This document shows, in pieces, positions 18,415 through 26,573 of a stretch of 51,687 bases of DNA. Position 1 is the first letter of the stretch. Every line of letters starts with the position of its first letter. Under the pieces are notes generated by a model. That model was given only the letters and a program-made list of their open reading frames with translations. It did not search any database and was not told the origin of the DNA. The stretch comes from Pirellulales bacterium (lineage in GTDB: Bacteria > Planctomycetota > Planctomycetia > Pirellulales > Lacipirellulaceae), in contig JAKVCC010000007.1 of the NCBI GenBank assembly GCA_022448265.1, positions 158,791 to 210,477 on the forward strand, read 5' to 3'. The position numbers were made by a program, and so were the translations under genes.

Positions 18415-19851
18415 CTATACCACCACCGATTTCCCCGGCACCGGCACCGGATAGTTGCCGTCGGCATCTGGCATCACCGGAGGATCAGCAGCGAAATCAT
18501 ACACGCCTGGCGACAGGTCGATATTCGAGTTGAACGCTTCGTCCCATCGAATCACCTTGCCGGAGTAGGTCGCCATGCGACCCAAAATCGCGGTCATCGT
18601 ACTGGTCGCCCCATACTCCGACTCGTTGTAAGGTTCACCGCGCCGAATGGCAGCAAACAGGTCGTCGTGTTCCCTTTGGGTGGGACGGCCTCGATCTCCC
18701 TGGTAATTCCATTTGCCTTGGGGACTATGAATCAACGCTCCATCAATATCCGCCGTGCCAGCGCTGCCGGTGGCAAGTTCGCCGCCCCGATAGGTAGTGC
18801 CTCGCATGTGTCGGCATTGGCTCATCATGGTACAGCCATCGGCGTACGTAAACTCAATAAAGTGATGGTCAAATATTTGGCCATAATCTTTGCCAGTTCG
18901 CACTTGGCGTCCGCCCATCCCACCCGCCTCAACCGGATGCGCATTCTTGAGCCAATTGCTCACATCAAGATTATGGATGTGCTGCTCGGCAATGTGGTCG
19001 CCACAGAGCCAATTGAAGTAGTACCAATTGTTGACTTGGTATTCCATTTCGGTCGGCTCGTGACCATGCGTTTCAATAAACTTCGCCCGGTTGCGCACCC
19101 AAACTCCCTCGCCATTCCAATAGACGCGTGTCAGCAGGATATCACCGATGGCGCCGTTTTGGAGCCGGTCGATCGTTTCGATATAGGAAGGGTCGTGTCG
19201 GCGCTGCAAGCCTACGCCTACGGCTAATCCTTTCGACTTTGCCTCCGCCCCCGCAGCCAATACCTTCCGGACGCCTGGCGCATCCACCGCCACCGGCTTT
19301 TCCATGAAAACGTGCTTGCCCGCTGCAACGGCCGCGGCAAAATGGATCGGCCTGAATCCGGGAGGCGTGGTGAGAAGGACAACGTCCACTCCGCTGTCAA
19401 TCGCCTTCTGGTAGGCGTCGAGTCCAGAAAATTGGCGTTCGGCGGGAACGTCGATGCGCTCGCCGCGCGGCCCCATTTTTTTTTCGTCATAGCCGTCTGC
19501 TAGATCCCGCTCAATCCTAGGCAAAATATTTCGCACGGAACTTTCAAACGCATCGGCAAGCGCCCACAAGGTCACTTTACCTTCAGTACGCAAGGCCTCT
19601 ACCACGGCGCCGCGCCCACGACCGCCACAGCCTACCAGTGCAATCTTAAGGCGGTCGTCACCAACGATGTGCGCGGAGCGGGCAATGCTCAATCCGGAAA
19701 CCATGGCGGCCCCACCTGCCACGATTGCAGAGGAGGCCTTGACGAAATCTCGCCTCGAAGCCGCGCGCACCGGAGAGACAGATTGCCCGCCTAAGGCCTG
19801 CTGCGCTGCCGGGGTATCGTCTGCCGCTCCTAATTCAATGCGTTCAACCAT
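18415..19851 (-). CDS. Tat-exported Gfo/Idh/MocA family oxidoreductase
   Basis: A 478-residue NAD(P)-dependent oxidoreductase-like protein. The N-terminus carries a twin-arginine motif (SRRDFVKASSAIVAGGAAMVSG), so export as a folded protein is likely. The Rossmann fold opens with LKIALVGCGGRGRGAVVEAL; later motifs are VVLLTTPPGFRPIHFAAAV and HVFMEKPVAVDAPG (the conserved EKP loop). The C-terminal half is the usual beta-sheet substrate domain (NWYYFNWLCGDHIAEQHIHNLD). The specific sugar or polyol substrate cannot be told. AAGGAG lies eleven bases before the ATG at 19851. This type is greatly expanded in planctomycetes, often near sulfatases and FGE-family genes, as here. Confidence 0.9.
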   Translation of the reverse strand: MVERIELGAADDTPAAQQALGGQSVSPVRAASRRDFVKASSAIVAGGAAMVSGLSIARSAHIVGDDRLKIALVGCGGRGRGAVVEALRTEGKVTLWALADAFESSVRNILPRIERDLADGYDEKKMGPRGERIDVPAERQFSGLDAYQKAIDSGVDVVLLTTPPGFRPIHFAAAVAAGKHVFMEKPVAVDAPGVRKVLAAGAEAKSKGLAVGVGLQRRHDPSYIETIDRLQNGAIGDILLTRVYWNGEGVWVRNRAKFIETHGHEPTEMEYQVNNWYYFNWLCGDHIAEQHIHNLDVSNWLKNAHPVEAGGMGGRQVRTGKDYGQIFDHHFIEFTYADGCTMMSQCRHMRGTTYRGGELATGSAGTADIDGALIHSPQGKWNYQGDRGRPTQREHDDLFAAIRRGEPYNESEYGATSTMTAILGRMATYSGKVIRWDEAFNSNIDLSPGVYDFAADPPVMPDADGNYPVPVPGKSVVV

Positions 19852-19957
19852 ATTTATCAAGTCTCCTTAGACCTGAGGGAACTGGCGCCCGGACAACCAC
19901 ACTAGATTACCGAGGATGTTGCACAAGGATAATATAAATGAGGACAATCAATAAGGC

Positions 19958-21481
19958 TCAATCAATCAAACCGGCCGCTTCCAATTCCCCGATCGCTGCG
20001 GGAAGACGGACATCGGCTGCACAGCGTGTGCCACGCCCTTCGGACAGGCGATCCGCGACATCCTGCCGAATCCGCTCAACATCGGCTGCCCACACGCTTT
20101 CCTGCTGGGCAGGGCGAATACGCTCCCAGGGGCGCACGATACGAAAACCTACCCCCGTGGCTTCTTCTTCGGTAAACCACCAGGGGCTCTTTGGCAAATT
20201 GGGGTCCGACATATTCCACTCGGGATCTTCCGACTGATGACGGGCCGCGCTTCGGCAACGGGCCGGTTCGTCGAACCAGCAGCCTCCCCGAATCACGCGC
20301 GGGTACAGTCGGGTGGGCAAACGAACTGCATCGCTCGCCAGCACAATTCTGCCTTGGGCCCGAATGTCGGAGCCATCTTCCGCCCCCGCGATCTGCGCGT
20401 AGTGCCGCTGGTCGTACTCATCCAGGACCCATTCCGCTGCATTCCCGTGCATATCGTGAATCCCCCAGGGATTGGCTCTCTTGGAGGCTACCGCATGCGT
20501 TTGCCCCCCAGCGTTGCCCGCATGCCAAGCATAGTCGTCCAAGGCATGGCCATGGCCAAACGAATAGGCGGTGGCGGTCCCTGCTCGGGCGGCGTACTCC
20601 CACTCTGCCTCGGTTGGCAAACGGTACTGCCGGCCCGTAATACCGCTCAGCCACTTGGTGTACTGCTTGGCAGCAAATTGCGTCATTGTTACTGCCGGTT
20701 GATTGGGCTCGTCACCGGCAGAGTAGGTCGTATCGGGGTCGTAGAGAGGAGTGGGACAGGTGACGCCATCGACTTCCAGCGATTCCTCGCGCAAAAACAA
20801 CTGGAGCGATTTGAGCGGCTCCGCCTTGCCGCTCAACCGGCCAGTTCGCGCCAGTTCGGCGCGAAACGAGTCAAGGCTTTTAAACGCGTAGTAACTTTCC
20901 ATAAAGGCCTGGTACTCGTGCCAGGTGACTTCGCATTTTCCGATCCAGCTGGCGCCCACTCGCACTCTTACCTGGGGGCCTTCGTCGGCACGGCGCCCCT
21001 TTTCGTCGGCGGGACTCCCTAACAAAAAATCGCCACCGCGGATGGGAATCATCTCAAAGCTGATTGAGGTGCCAGGGATTTGCTCAGTGTAGTGGGTCAT
21101 GTAGTGGCCATCGATGGCCACGCTCCGCCCACTGGCCGGCCGGTCAGCGACAATGCCCGCCGCAGCGGCAGACGGTGCGGCTAAAGTATCCGTCAGCGCA
21201 GCTGGCGCATCGTCGGCCCATGCAGTTCCCGCAGCCAAGACGACGAGTAGCCATGCCGACTGCACAGCGCAGAAACAGTCGATCCTGGAAATCGTCGGGC
21301 GCCTGTCATTAGTAGCGGATCGTGAAATCTGGGACGAAGCGAAAGCAGCCATGAACACAAGCCCGATCCCTCGCTCCACCAGGTACAACACGCGATCAAT
21401 TTTTGCGATATTCACGCGCATTGCCATGCACACCCATCGTTCAAGCTGCTTCCCGTTTTGAGCGCGCGACCGTTTTTCCAT
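19958..21481 (-). CDS. FGE-sulfatase (SUMF1-like) domain protein
   Basis: A protein of up to 507 residues. The N-terminal 90 residues include a hydrophobic stretch (SAWLLVVLAAGTAWADD) that looks like a signal peptide placed late, so the real start may be further in. The FGE-like domain spans about 130-470: IRGGDFLLGSPADEKGRRADEGP, CEVTWHEYQAFM, YRLPTEAEWEYAARAG, NPWGIHDMHGNAAEWVLDEY and VIRGGCWFDEPARCRSAAR. Formylglycine-generating enzymes use a Cys pair in this last segment. Here the spacing differs and only one Cys aligns, so I do not expect sulfatase activation; ligand binding or another oxidation is possible. It is followed at 77 bases by the Gfo/Idh/MocA gene end region on the same strand. 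Confidence 0.82.
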   Translation of the reverse strand: MEKRSRAQNGKQLERWVCMAMRVNIAKIDRVLYLVERGIGLVFMAAFASSQISRSATNDRRPTISRIDCFCAVQSAWLLVVLAAGTAWADDAPAALTDTLAAPSAAAAGIVADRPASGRSVAIDGHYMTHYTEQIPGTSISFEMIPIRGGDFLLGSPADEKGRRADEGPQVRVRVGASWIGKCEVTWHEYQAFMESYYAFKSLDSFRAELARTGRLSGKAEPLKSLQLFLREESLEVDGVTCPTPLYDPDTTYSAGDEPNQPAVTMTQFAAKQYTKWLSGITGRQYRLPTEAEWEYAARAGTATAYSFGHGHALDDYAWHAGNAGGQTHAVASKRANPWGIHDMHGNAAEWVLDEYDQRHYAQIAGAEDGSDIRAQGRIVLASDAVRLPTRLYPRVIRGGCWFDEPARCRSAARHQSEDPEWNMSDPNLPKSPWWFTEEEATGVGFRIVRPWERIRPAQQESVWAADVERIRQDVADRLSEGRGTRCAADVRLPAAIGELEAAGLID

Positions 21482-21556
21482 GCTTTTCTGCTGACTGGCT
21501 TCGAAGAATGCACTCTAACATATTTGGCAAGTTACCGCAGCAATTCGGCGATTCTC

Positions 21557-21838
21557 TCAGTTGCCACGCTCAAGCTGCGTCCCGATCTCCCTGAGCATTT
21601 CCTCGTCACCGGACAAAGCACTTGGCATGACCGCGGGCTGGAGGATCGGCACCTCGTCCATCCAATAGGCCGTCCCCGTACGATCCACGCCATAGACGGC
21701 TTTTATGATTCGAACGTTGAGGACGATACCGATCTCTGCCCCAGTCCTGTCCAAAACAATCGTGATCATCTCTGCCAGACATTTTTTCACAACCCACGGA
21801 ATCTCACCAAGGCCTCCGCTGTCAACCGGGACCAGCAA
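21557..21838 (-). CDS. Small protein resembling the C-terminal end of FwdB/FhcB
   Basis: An open frame of 93 codons upstream of the FGE-like gene. Its last 60 residues resemble the C-terminus of formylmethanofuran dehydrogenase subunit B. ITIVLD then AVYG then GTAYWMDEVPI line up without gaps with IPYIALD, ATYG and GTVYRMDDVPI of the fhcB product in this window, and SGDEEMLREI matches the helix that follows in FwdB proteins. The iron-sulfur and cofactor-ligand parts are absent, and no frame further upstream continues the homology. The start is uncertain: the frame opens after a TAG and offers TTG at 21838, then GTG, then an ATG about 20 codons in. It may be a remnant of a second fwdB-type gene or a short stand-alone protein. 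Confidence 0.42.
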   Translation of the reverse strand: MLVPVDSGGLGEIPWVVKKCLAEMITIVLDRTGAEIGIVLNVRIIKAVYGVDRTGTAYWMDEVPILQPAVMPSALSGDEEMLREIGTQLERGN

Positions 21839-22201
21839 GTCGACTTCCCCATGCTACAGGAGTGTATCAGCAGTGCACTCACCCGAATCATAGCAGGGAT
21901 ACCCTCGCGTCAGGTTCACACTGAACGGAAATCCTGTCAGCCAGTCAACACGCAACAACAAACGGTGCAGGCGACATCTTCAACGACGCTCGGTGAGGCC
22001 ACAAAGTCATTGCAATAAACTGCTGAGGCGGGAAAATTGATTTCACCACACCCGCGGTGATGTGCCCATGCATTCGAGTCGGGTTCCCGCTAGAGAGATT
22101 CGTCCCCATCGCTTACGATGTCAGAATTCACCTAGCGAGGGGAAACACAAGATCTTGTCAGTTCGTAATTCGCCCATTAATTGCCAACCAAGCGGCACCC
22201 T
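21839..22201. other. Intergenic region upstream of moeA
   Basis: About 360 bases. Apart from poor open frames antisense to the small FwdB-like frame, I see no gene, terminator or molybdenum-cofactor riboswitch consensus. It presumably holds the moeA promoter. Confidence 0.35.
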
Positions 22202-23458
22202 ATGCCAAACGACTCCCGCCAACACCCCAATGCTGATGTTCGCATGCGAGGCTTTGCCGAGCGGATCTCTACTGACGCTGCGTTTGCCTGGCTTAACGCC
22301 GAGTTGGATCGGCAGGGGCGCCTCCCGCTCGAAGTCGTCGCGCTAGACGGCGCGGCGGGCCGCGTGTTGGCTGAAAAAGTAACCAGCAAAGTCAACGTAC
22401 CAGACTTTCAGCGCGCCATGATGGACGGCTATGCCCTCCGCGCAGAGGACATCGCCGCAGCCTCCAGTCAAACGCCAATCGAAATTGAAGTGTTGGCCAA
22501 CTGCTTCCCCGGAAAATCGTTTGACGGCACGGTCGGACCGGGGCAAGCGGTCCGCATCATGACCGGCGCGCCGCTGCCCGCAGGCGTCGATTCGGTATTG
22601 CCTGTGGAACTAACCCGCACAATCGACCAACGGGTCTCGGCAATCGCAAGTTTGCCTGCTGGAAAAAACCTGGGCTCTGTGGGGGAAGATGTCGGTTGTG
22701 GTGATCACCTGTTATCGCCAGGCCGAGTATTGCGACCCCAAGATATTGGCCTCTTGTTTTCGATTGGCCGGAGTCATGTGAGCGTCGTTCGGCGCCCTCG
22801 GGTGAGGATCGTTGTCACCGGCGATGAGCTACTCCCCGCAGGAGCCCAGCCCCAGGGCAATCGCATCGTCGACGCGAATGGGCCGATGCTCCTTGCGCTG
22901 GTTGCTCGCGATGGGGGCGTACCCAATCATCCAGGAATCGTAGCAGATAATCCTGAGGCAATTTTGGCAGCCATCAGCGAAGATGCCGACGTAATTCTCA
23001 CTTCAGGCGGCTCGAGTGTCGGCCAGGAGGATCATGTGCCGACGCTCCTGGCCAAACATGGCCAACTGGCCGTACACGGCGTGGCCATGCGCCCAGCCGG
23101 TCCGATCGGAATGGGAGTTTTGAACGATCGGCTAGTGATCTTGCTGCCAGGCAATCCGGTAGCTTGCCTGTGGGGCTACGACCTGCTGGCCGGCCACGCG
23201 ATTCGCCAATTGGGTGGTCGCGGCGCCGACTGGCCCTATCGCAAGTACGTCGGTCGATTGACGCGCGACCTGGTTTCACCGGTGGGACGGCTCGACTACG
23301 TGCGCGTTGCGATCAGCGAAGGGAACGTCACGCCCGTGACTAGCAGCGGGGCATCCGTGCTAAGCTCGACAACGCGCGCCGATGGCTTTCTGGTAATCCC
23401 AACTGAAACAGAAGGCTACGCCGCGGCAGCAGACGTCGAGGTGTTTTTGTACGACTAG
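22202..23458 (+). CDS. moeA: Molybdopterin molybdenumtransferase MoeA
   Basis: MoeA inserts molybdate, or tungstate in W-specialised paralogues, into adenylylated molybdopterin. The 418-residue product shows the full family pattern: VNVPDFQRAMMDGYALRAED near residue 62, RIMTGAPLPAGVDSVLPVE, KNLGSVGEDVGCGDHLL, VVTGDELLPAGAQPQGNRIVDANG, the MPT-binding loop LTSGGSSVGQEDHVP, and LPGNPVACLWGYDLL before the C-terminal domain. The ATG at 22202 was chosen. A TTG seven codons earlier and an ATG 14 codons later are possible, and no strong Shine-Dalgarno helps. Its place beside fhc, mobA, moaD and tup genes suggests that it loads the metal for those enzymes. Confidence 0.95.
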   Translation: MPNDSRQHPNADVRMRGFAERISTDAAFAWLNAELDRQGRLPLEVVALDGAAGRVLAEKVTSKVNVPDFQRAMMDGYALRAEDIAAASSQTPIEIEVLANCFPGKSFDGTVGPGQAVRIMTGAPLPAGVDSVLPVELTRTIDQRVSAIASLPAGKNLGSVGEDVGCGDHLLSPGRVLRPQDIGLLFSIGRSHVSVVRRPRVRIVVTGDELLPAGAQPQGNRIVDANGPMLLALVARDGGVPNHPGIVADNPEAILAAISEDADVILTSGGSSVGQEDHVPTLLAKHGQLAVHGVAMRPAGPIGMGVLNDRLVILLPGNPVACLWGYDLLAGHAIRQLGGRGADWPYRKYVGRLTRDLVSPVGRLDYVRVAISEGNVTPVTSSGASVLSSTTRADGFLVIPTETEGYAAAADVEVFLYD

Positions 23459-23537
23459 GAGTGCGCATGTCCCAACCGCACCGACAATTCTTTTTAAACA
23501 CGAGTCGGCAGAGTCAAAGGACCATATTTCTTTGTCA

Positions 23538-24392
23538 TCAAGTCGATTCTGCGCATTCCTCTTCCGTGTTTGCTCCCTCAGCCGCCATCAAATTCCACAG
23601 TTGCAGCTTCTCGTAGATAAACTGGATAAGGGCTTCATTTTCTTCCGCGCCGCGGCCCGCGACCGTCAGCGGTGGGCCAAAGGCAAAGTGGACTTTTTTC
23701 CGGGGATCGATCTTTCCGAAGTCCGGAATAATTGCCCCGAGGCCCCAGGCATCCGTGCGAAGTGCCAAGGGAACAATCGGCACATCCGCTCGACTTGCCA
23801 GTTTGGCTGCAATTGAATTGAACTGGCTAGGCTCAAAATGGCCGCTCCGCACTCCCTGCGGAAAGACAATCAGCGACACACCCTTGGCCAGTCGCTCCAG
23901 GCCGCCGGTAAGCATGAGTTTCAGATCACCTCGCGGGTCCGTTTGGCTAACCGCAATCGGATCGCGCGACCGCATCACGTGCTTGAAGACCGGATAATTC
24001 ACCAACGCCTGCTTGACGACAAACGTCACATTGCGAATTGGCTGGATGATCGCCGGCAGGATCATCGTTTCCAGCGTACTCATGTGATTGCCCGCGACGA
24101 GGCAAGGCCCATCGACGGATTCCAGGTGCTCGATGCCGGTAACTTCGAACTCGACGCCAACGCTTTCAAGAGCTCGCAATACCTCCACACTACTCTCCGC
24201 CCAAGCTCGCCCATCGTAGGTTGACCACTTGGCCTTGGCAGCGGAGCGGAAAACGATCAACGTGAGCCGCCAAAAAAACGTGAACGTGGGAAAAACCCGC
24301 GCAAACCACGAAATGCGCCGCGGTGATGTACGATACGCACCGTCAACGGCAGGCAATTCAGCCACAGACGAGGCAGGGGAGGGGCAAGTCAT
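23538..24392 (-). CDS. PlsC-like 1-acyl-glycerol-phosphate acyltransferase family protein
   Basis: A 284-residue acyltransferase of the PlsC fold, which moves acyl groups from acyl-ACP or acyl-CoA to lysophospholipids or related acceptors. The catalytic block NHMSTLE at residues 102-108 has Glu108 where the family's NHxxxxD has Asp. The acceptor-binding block is FPQGVRS (177-183) where most members have FPEGTRS. Both changes are in key motifs, so the acceptor may differ from the classic one. A hydrophobic segment lies at about 33-50. The ATG at 24392 is the first start. It sits inside the Mo/W region but has no evident link to it. Confidence 0.82.
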   Translation of the reverse strand: MTCPSPASSVAELPAVDGAYRTSPRRISWFARVFPTFTFFWRLTLIVFRSAAKAKWSTYDGRAWAESSVEVLRALESVGVEFEVTGIEHLESVDGPCLVAGNHMSTLETMILPAIIQPIRNVTFVVKQALVNYPVFKHVMRSRDPIAVSQTDPRGDLKLMLTGGLERLAKGVSLIVFPQGVRSGHFEPSQFNSIAAKLASRADVPIVPLALRTDAWGLGAIIPDFGKIDPRKKVHFAFGPPLTVAGRGAEENEALIQFIYEKLQLWNLMAAEGANTEEECAEST

Positions 24393-25047
24393 TTCGAGCG
24401 GACAATTAGATGGGCGTAGATGGGCGCGAAAGTGTCAGGATACCAGTTCGCCCCCTGCTTGGGCTAGACGCCGTTTTATTCCGATCGCTTTCACGACGCA
24501 CACAACTGGTGAATGGTCATTGGGCAAGCGCTGACCTTAATCTTTCATCTTCCCTGAACAGGGCGTGTTCGCAGGCATCTCTGCCAGCTAACAAACAAGA
24601 AAAATACGCCCAAGCCCAGGTTCTTTTTGGGTAGGGCGCGTGAGGAAAGTTGCACTTGGTTAGCGTGGTCCGTTACCTAGACTTTCCGACGCGAAAATTC
24701 CAGAGATGCCCGTGACATGAGAAACACGAGTTGGAGGTCGTGTTGAAATGTTACGCAACGCGAGAGCAGTTTTGCTACTTCCAGAACCGAAACGCCGGCC
24801 GTGCACCCTGCCGCAGTGTTGTAAACGATGTTGCCCCCTCATGCGCCGAAGGCGCTAAACTCCACAGACCAGAGTCTCCCGCTCGACAAACCGCAGCAAC
24901 CCAATTGCCGTCAGATTCTAGGCCAAAGTGTGCGAATTGCACGCGACTGGTACGTTCGATTGGCCCAACCGATACTACGAAGGCTTGGAAGGCACGTTGG
25001 GGTGGATAGAAATGCGTGTGCTAGGCTGTCAATAAACAGTCATCTAC
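24393..25047. other. Intergenic region between fhcC and the plsC-like gene
   Basis: About 655 bases, downstream of fhcC on the minus strand. Short overlapping open frames occur on both strands, none with a ribosome site or recognisable sequence. A small GCGCC-TTC-GGCGC hairpin at about 24844-24856 has no T-run. I see no RNA gene, although a non-coding RNA cannot be excluded. Confidence 0.4.
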
Positions 25048-25875
25048 CTACATCGCCGCCGCGCTACGCACTAGTATTTCGCCGCGCCCCAGTGCGACCA
25101 GGTCGCCATTGAATACATCACACTCGGCAGTGAGCAGCTCGTCGTCAATAGTAAAGCCTTGCCTGCGCAGCTCGTTGAACATGACGGGAAGCACCTGCGG
25201 GCGTGCTGTGCAAGCAAAGCGAAAACTAGGGAGAATCGCGGGCGGGTTGGGGCCGAAGAGTCCCAATGTGCCACGCCGCATGCCGGCCCCCGGACGTATG
25301 CCGCACTCGCCAAAGACTAGCACCGTACCTGCAATCATGTTGAAGCCCAGCATGTCGCCCGCACGGCCGCCGACCGCAATCATGCCGCGGCGCATCGTTA
25401 GGCCTACCTCATTGCCAACGTGGCCATCAACGAGGATCGTACCGCCAGTCATACCTTTTTCCGAACCCCGATAAGCGGCGCCCACCAGATGGCCCGCGCT
25501 ACCATGCACATGAATGAATCCGCCCTGCATTTCGGCGCCGACCCATCCACGGGCGTCGCCATGAACATGAATCGTGCCACCCGACATTTGGCTACCGATG
25601 TGCCGCCCGCCAGGGCCATGGATATGGACCTCGCCGTCGGCCATCTCCGCGCCTATCCAGTGCACGCCGGTCAAATCGCCGTGAAAATCAAAACGCAGGT
25701 CGTCAGCACTACCTCCGAGACTAAACATCTCGGCCAATGGCAAACGCTCGTTACCGTGAAATATTTCAAACTGCCCAATCTGGGCCAGCGTTTTTCCGCG
25801 GGCCCAGGTGGGCGTAAGCCCCTCGATTTCAACCGGGACGGAAGTTTCAGCTTGGTAGGTAAGTGTCAGCGGCAT
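25048..25875 (-). CDS. fhcC: Formylmethanofuran dehydrogenase subunit C (FhcC/FwdC)
   Basis: FhcC is the beta-helical scaffold subunit related to the glutamate synthase alpha C-terminal domain. The 275-residue product shows the repeating GG.I.V.G..G..VG coils: MSGGTIHVHGDARGWVGAEM, MQGGFIHVHGSAGHLVGAAY, MTGGTILVDGHVGNEVGL, IAGTVLVFGECGIRPGAGM. The frame is open 82 codons further upstream, but that extension overlaps the divergent mobA gene and is unlike the family. The ATG at 25875 (MPLTLTYQ) fits. GAAGAA precedes it. It is separated from fhcA by mobA, which runs the other way, so fhcC needs its own promoter. Confidence 0.93.
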   Translation of the reverse strand: MPLTLTYQAETSVPVEIEGLTPTWARGKTLAQIGQFEIFHGNERLPLAEMFSLGGSADDLRFDFHGDLTGVHWIGAEMADGEVHIHGPGGRHIGSQMSGGTIHVHGDARGWVGAEMQGGFIHVHGSAGHLVGAAYRGSEKGMTGGTILVDGHVGNEVGLTMRRGMIAVGGRAGDMLGFNMIAGTVLVFGECGIRPGAGMRRGTLGLFGPNPPAILPSFRFACTARPQVLPVMFNELRRQGFTIDDELLTAECDVFNGDLVALGRGEILVRSAAAM

Positions 25876-25946
25876 AAGGCGATTCTTCGTATAATCGGAT
25901 AGCTTGAAGCACAGGGTACCATCTGATTCGTGGCTGGACAGGACCA
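25876..25946. promoter_or_regulatory. Divergent promoter region of fhcC and mobA
   Basis: The 71 bases between the chosen starts of fhcC (minus) and mobA (plus) must contain both promoters or their overlapping elements. This is inferred from gene orientation; I did not identify specific -35/-10 boxes. Confidence 0.45.
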
Positions 25947-26573
25947 ATGAGGCAAGGCGCAATAATTCTTTGTGGCGGGAAGTCGTCGCGGATGGGAACG
26001 TCCAAGGCGCTCCTGCCCGTTGGTGCGGAAACAATGCTCCAGCGCGTAGTGCGTTTGGTAAGTGAGGTCGTTCCCGCCGAGAATATCGTCGTGGTTGCCG
26101 CCGCGGAACAACGTTTGCCAACCCTTTCCAGCCGAATCCTGCTTGCGCAGGATGGCCATGAAAACCGCGGTCCGCTGGAGGGTCTGGCCGCGGGACTGGA
26201 GCGACTGGCTGAACGCGTCGATGCGGTTTACGCCACTGGCTGCGACGTGCCGCAGCTCGTACCGGCTTTTATTGAGCGGGTATTCGAACTGCTCGGCGAC
26301 CACGATATTGCCGTTCCTGCCGATGGCAAGTTTCGCCATCCTTTGGCGGCCGTTTATCGCATGTCGGTACTCGCTCATGTGAGGCAACTCCTGGCAGCGA
26401 ATCGGCTGCGGCCTGTTTTTTTGTTTCAGCAGCTCGACACTCGCGAAATACCAATCGATGACCTGCGCACAGTCGACCCCAATCTTGCGACGCTCGAAAA
26501 CATCAATAGGCCGGAAGACTACTTAAAAACCCTGCAAGCCTTGGGCCTGAAACCTACGGACGGCCACAACTAA
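25947..26573 (+). CDS. mobA: Molybdenum cofactor guanylyltransferase MobA
   Basis: MobA joins GMP from GTP to molybdopterin, forming the guanine dinucleotide cofactor. The 208-residue product begins with the nucleotidyltransferase signature LCGGKSSRMGTSKALLP (residues 8-24, with Lys20). NRGPLEGLAAGL and the metal-site segment YATGCDVPQL follow, then RHPLAAVYR and the C-terminal ENINRPEDY. All expected residues are present. The ATG at 25947 is the first start. It lies between fhcC and fhcA in the opposite orientation, and its stop overlaps the fhcA stop by four bases tail to tail. The position implies that the Fhc complex here uses a bis-MGD-type cofactor. Confidence 0.95.
   Translation: MRQGAIILCGGKSSRMGTSKALLPVGAETMLQRVVRLVSEVVPAENIVVVAAAEQRLPTLSSRILLAQDGHENRGPLEGLAAGLERLAERVDAVYATGCDVPQLVPAFIERVFELLGDHDIAVPADGKFRHPLAAVYRMSVLAHVRQLLAANRLRPVFLFQQLDTREIPIDDLRTVDPNLATLENINRPEDYLKTLQALGLKPTDGHN

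Noticed and set aside
18295-19227. 310-codon plus-strand open frame opposite the Gfo/Idh/MocA gene
   Set aside because: Antisense shadow; its start also lies next to tRNA-Thr and the translation is unlike any protein I know.
21458-22018. 186-codon plus-strand open frame upstream of moeA
   Set aside because: Random-looking composition and no ribosome site; the minus-strand frame here has the better case because of FwdB similarity.
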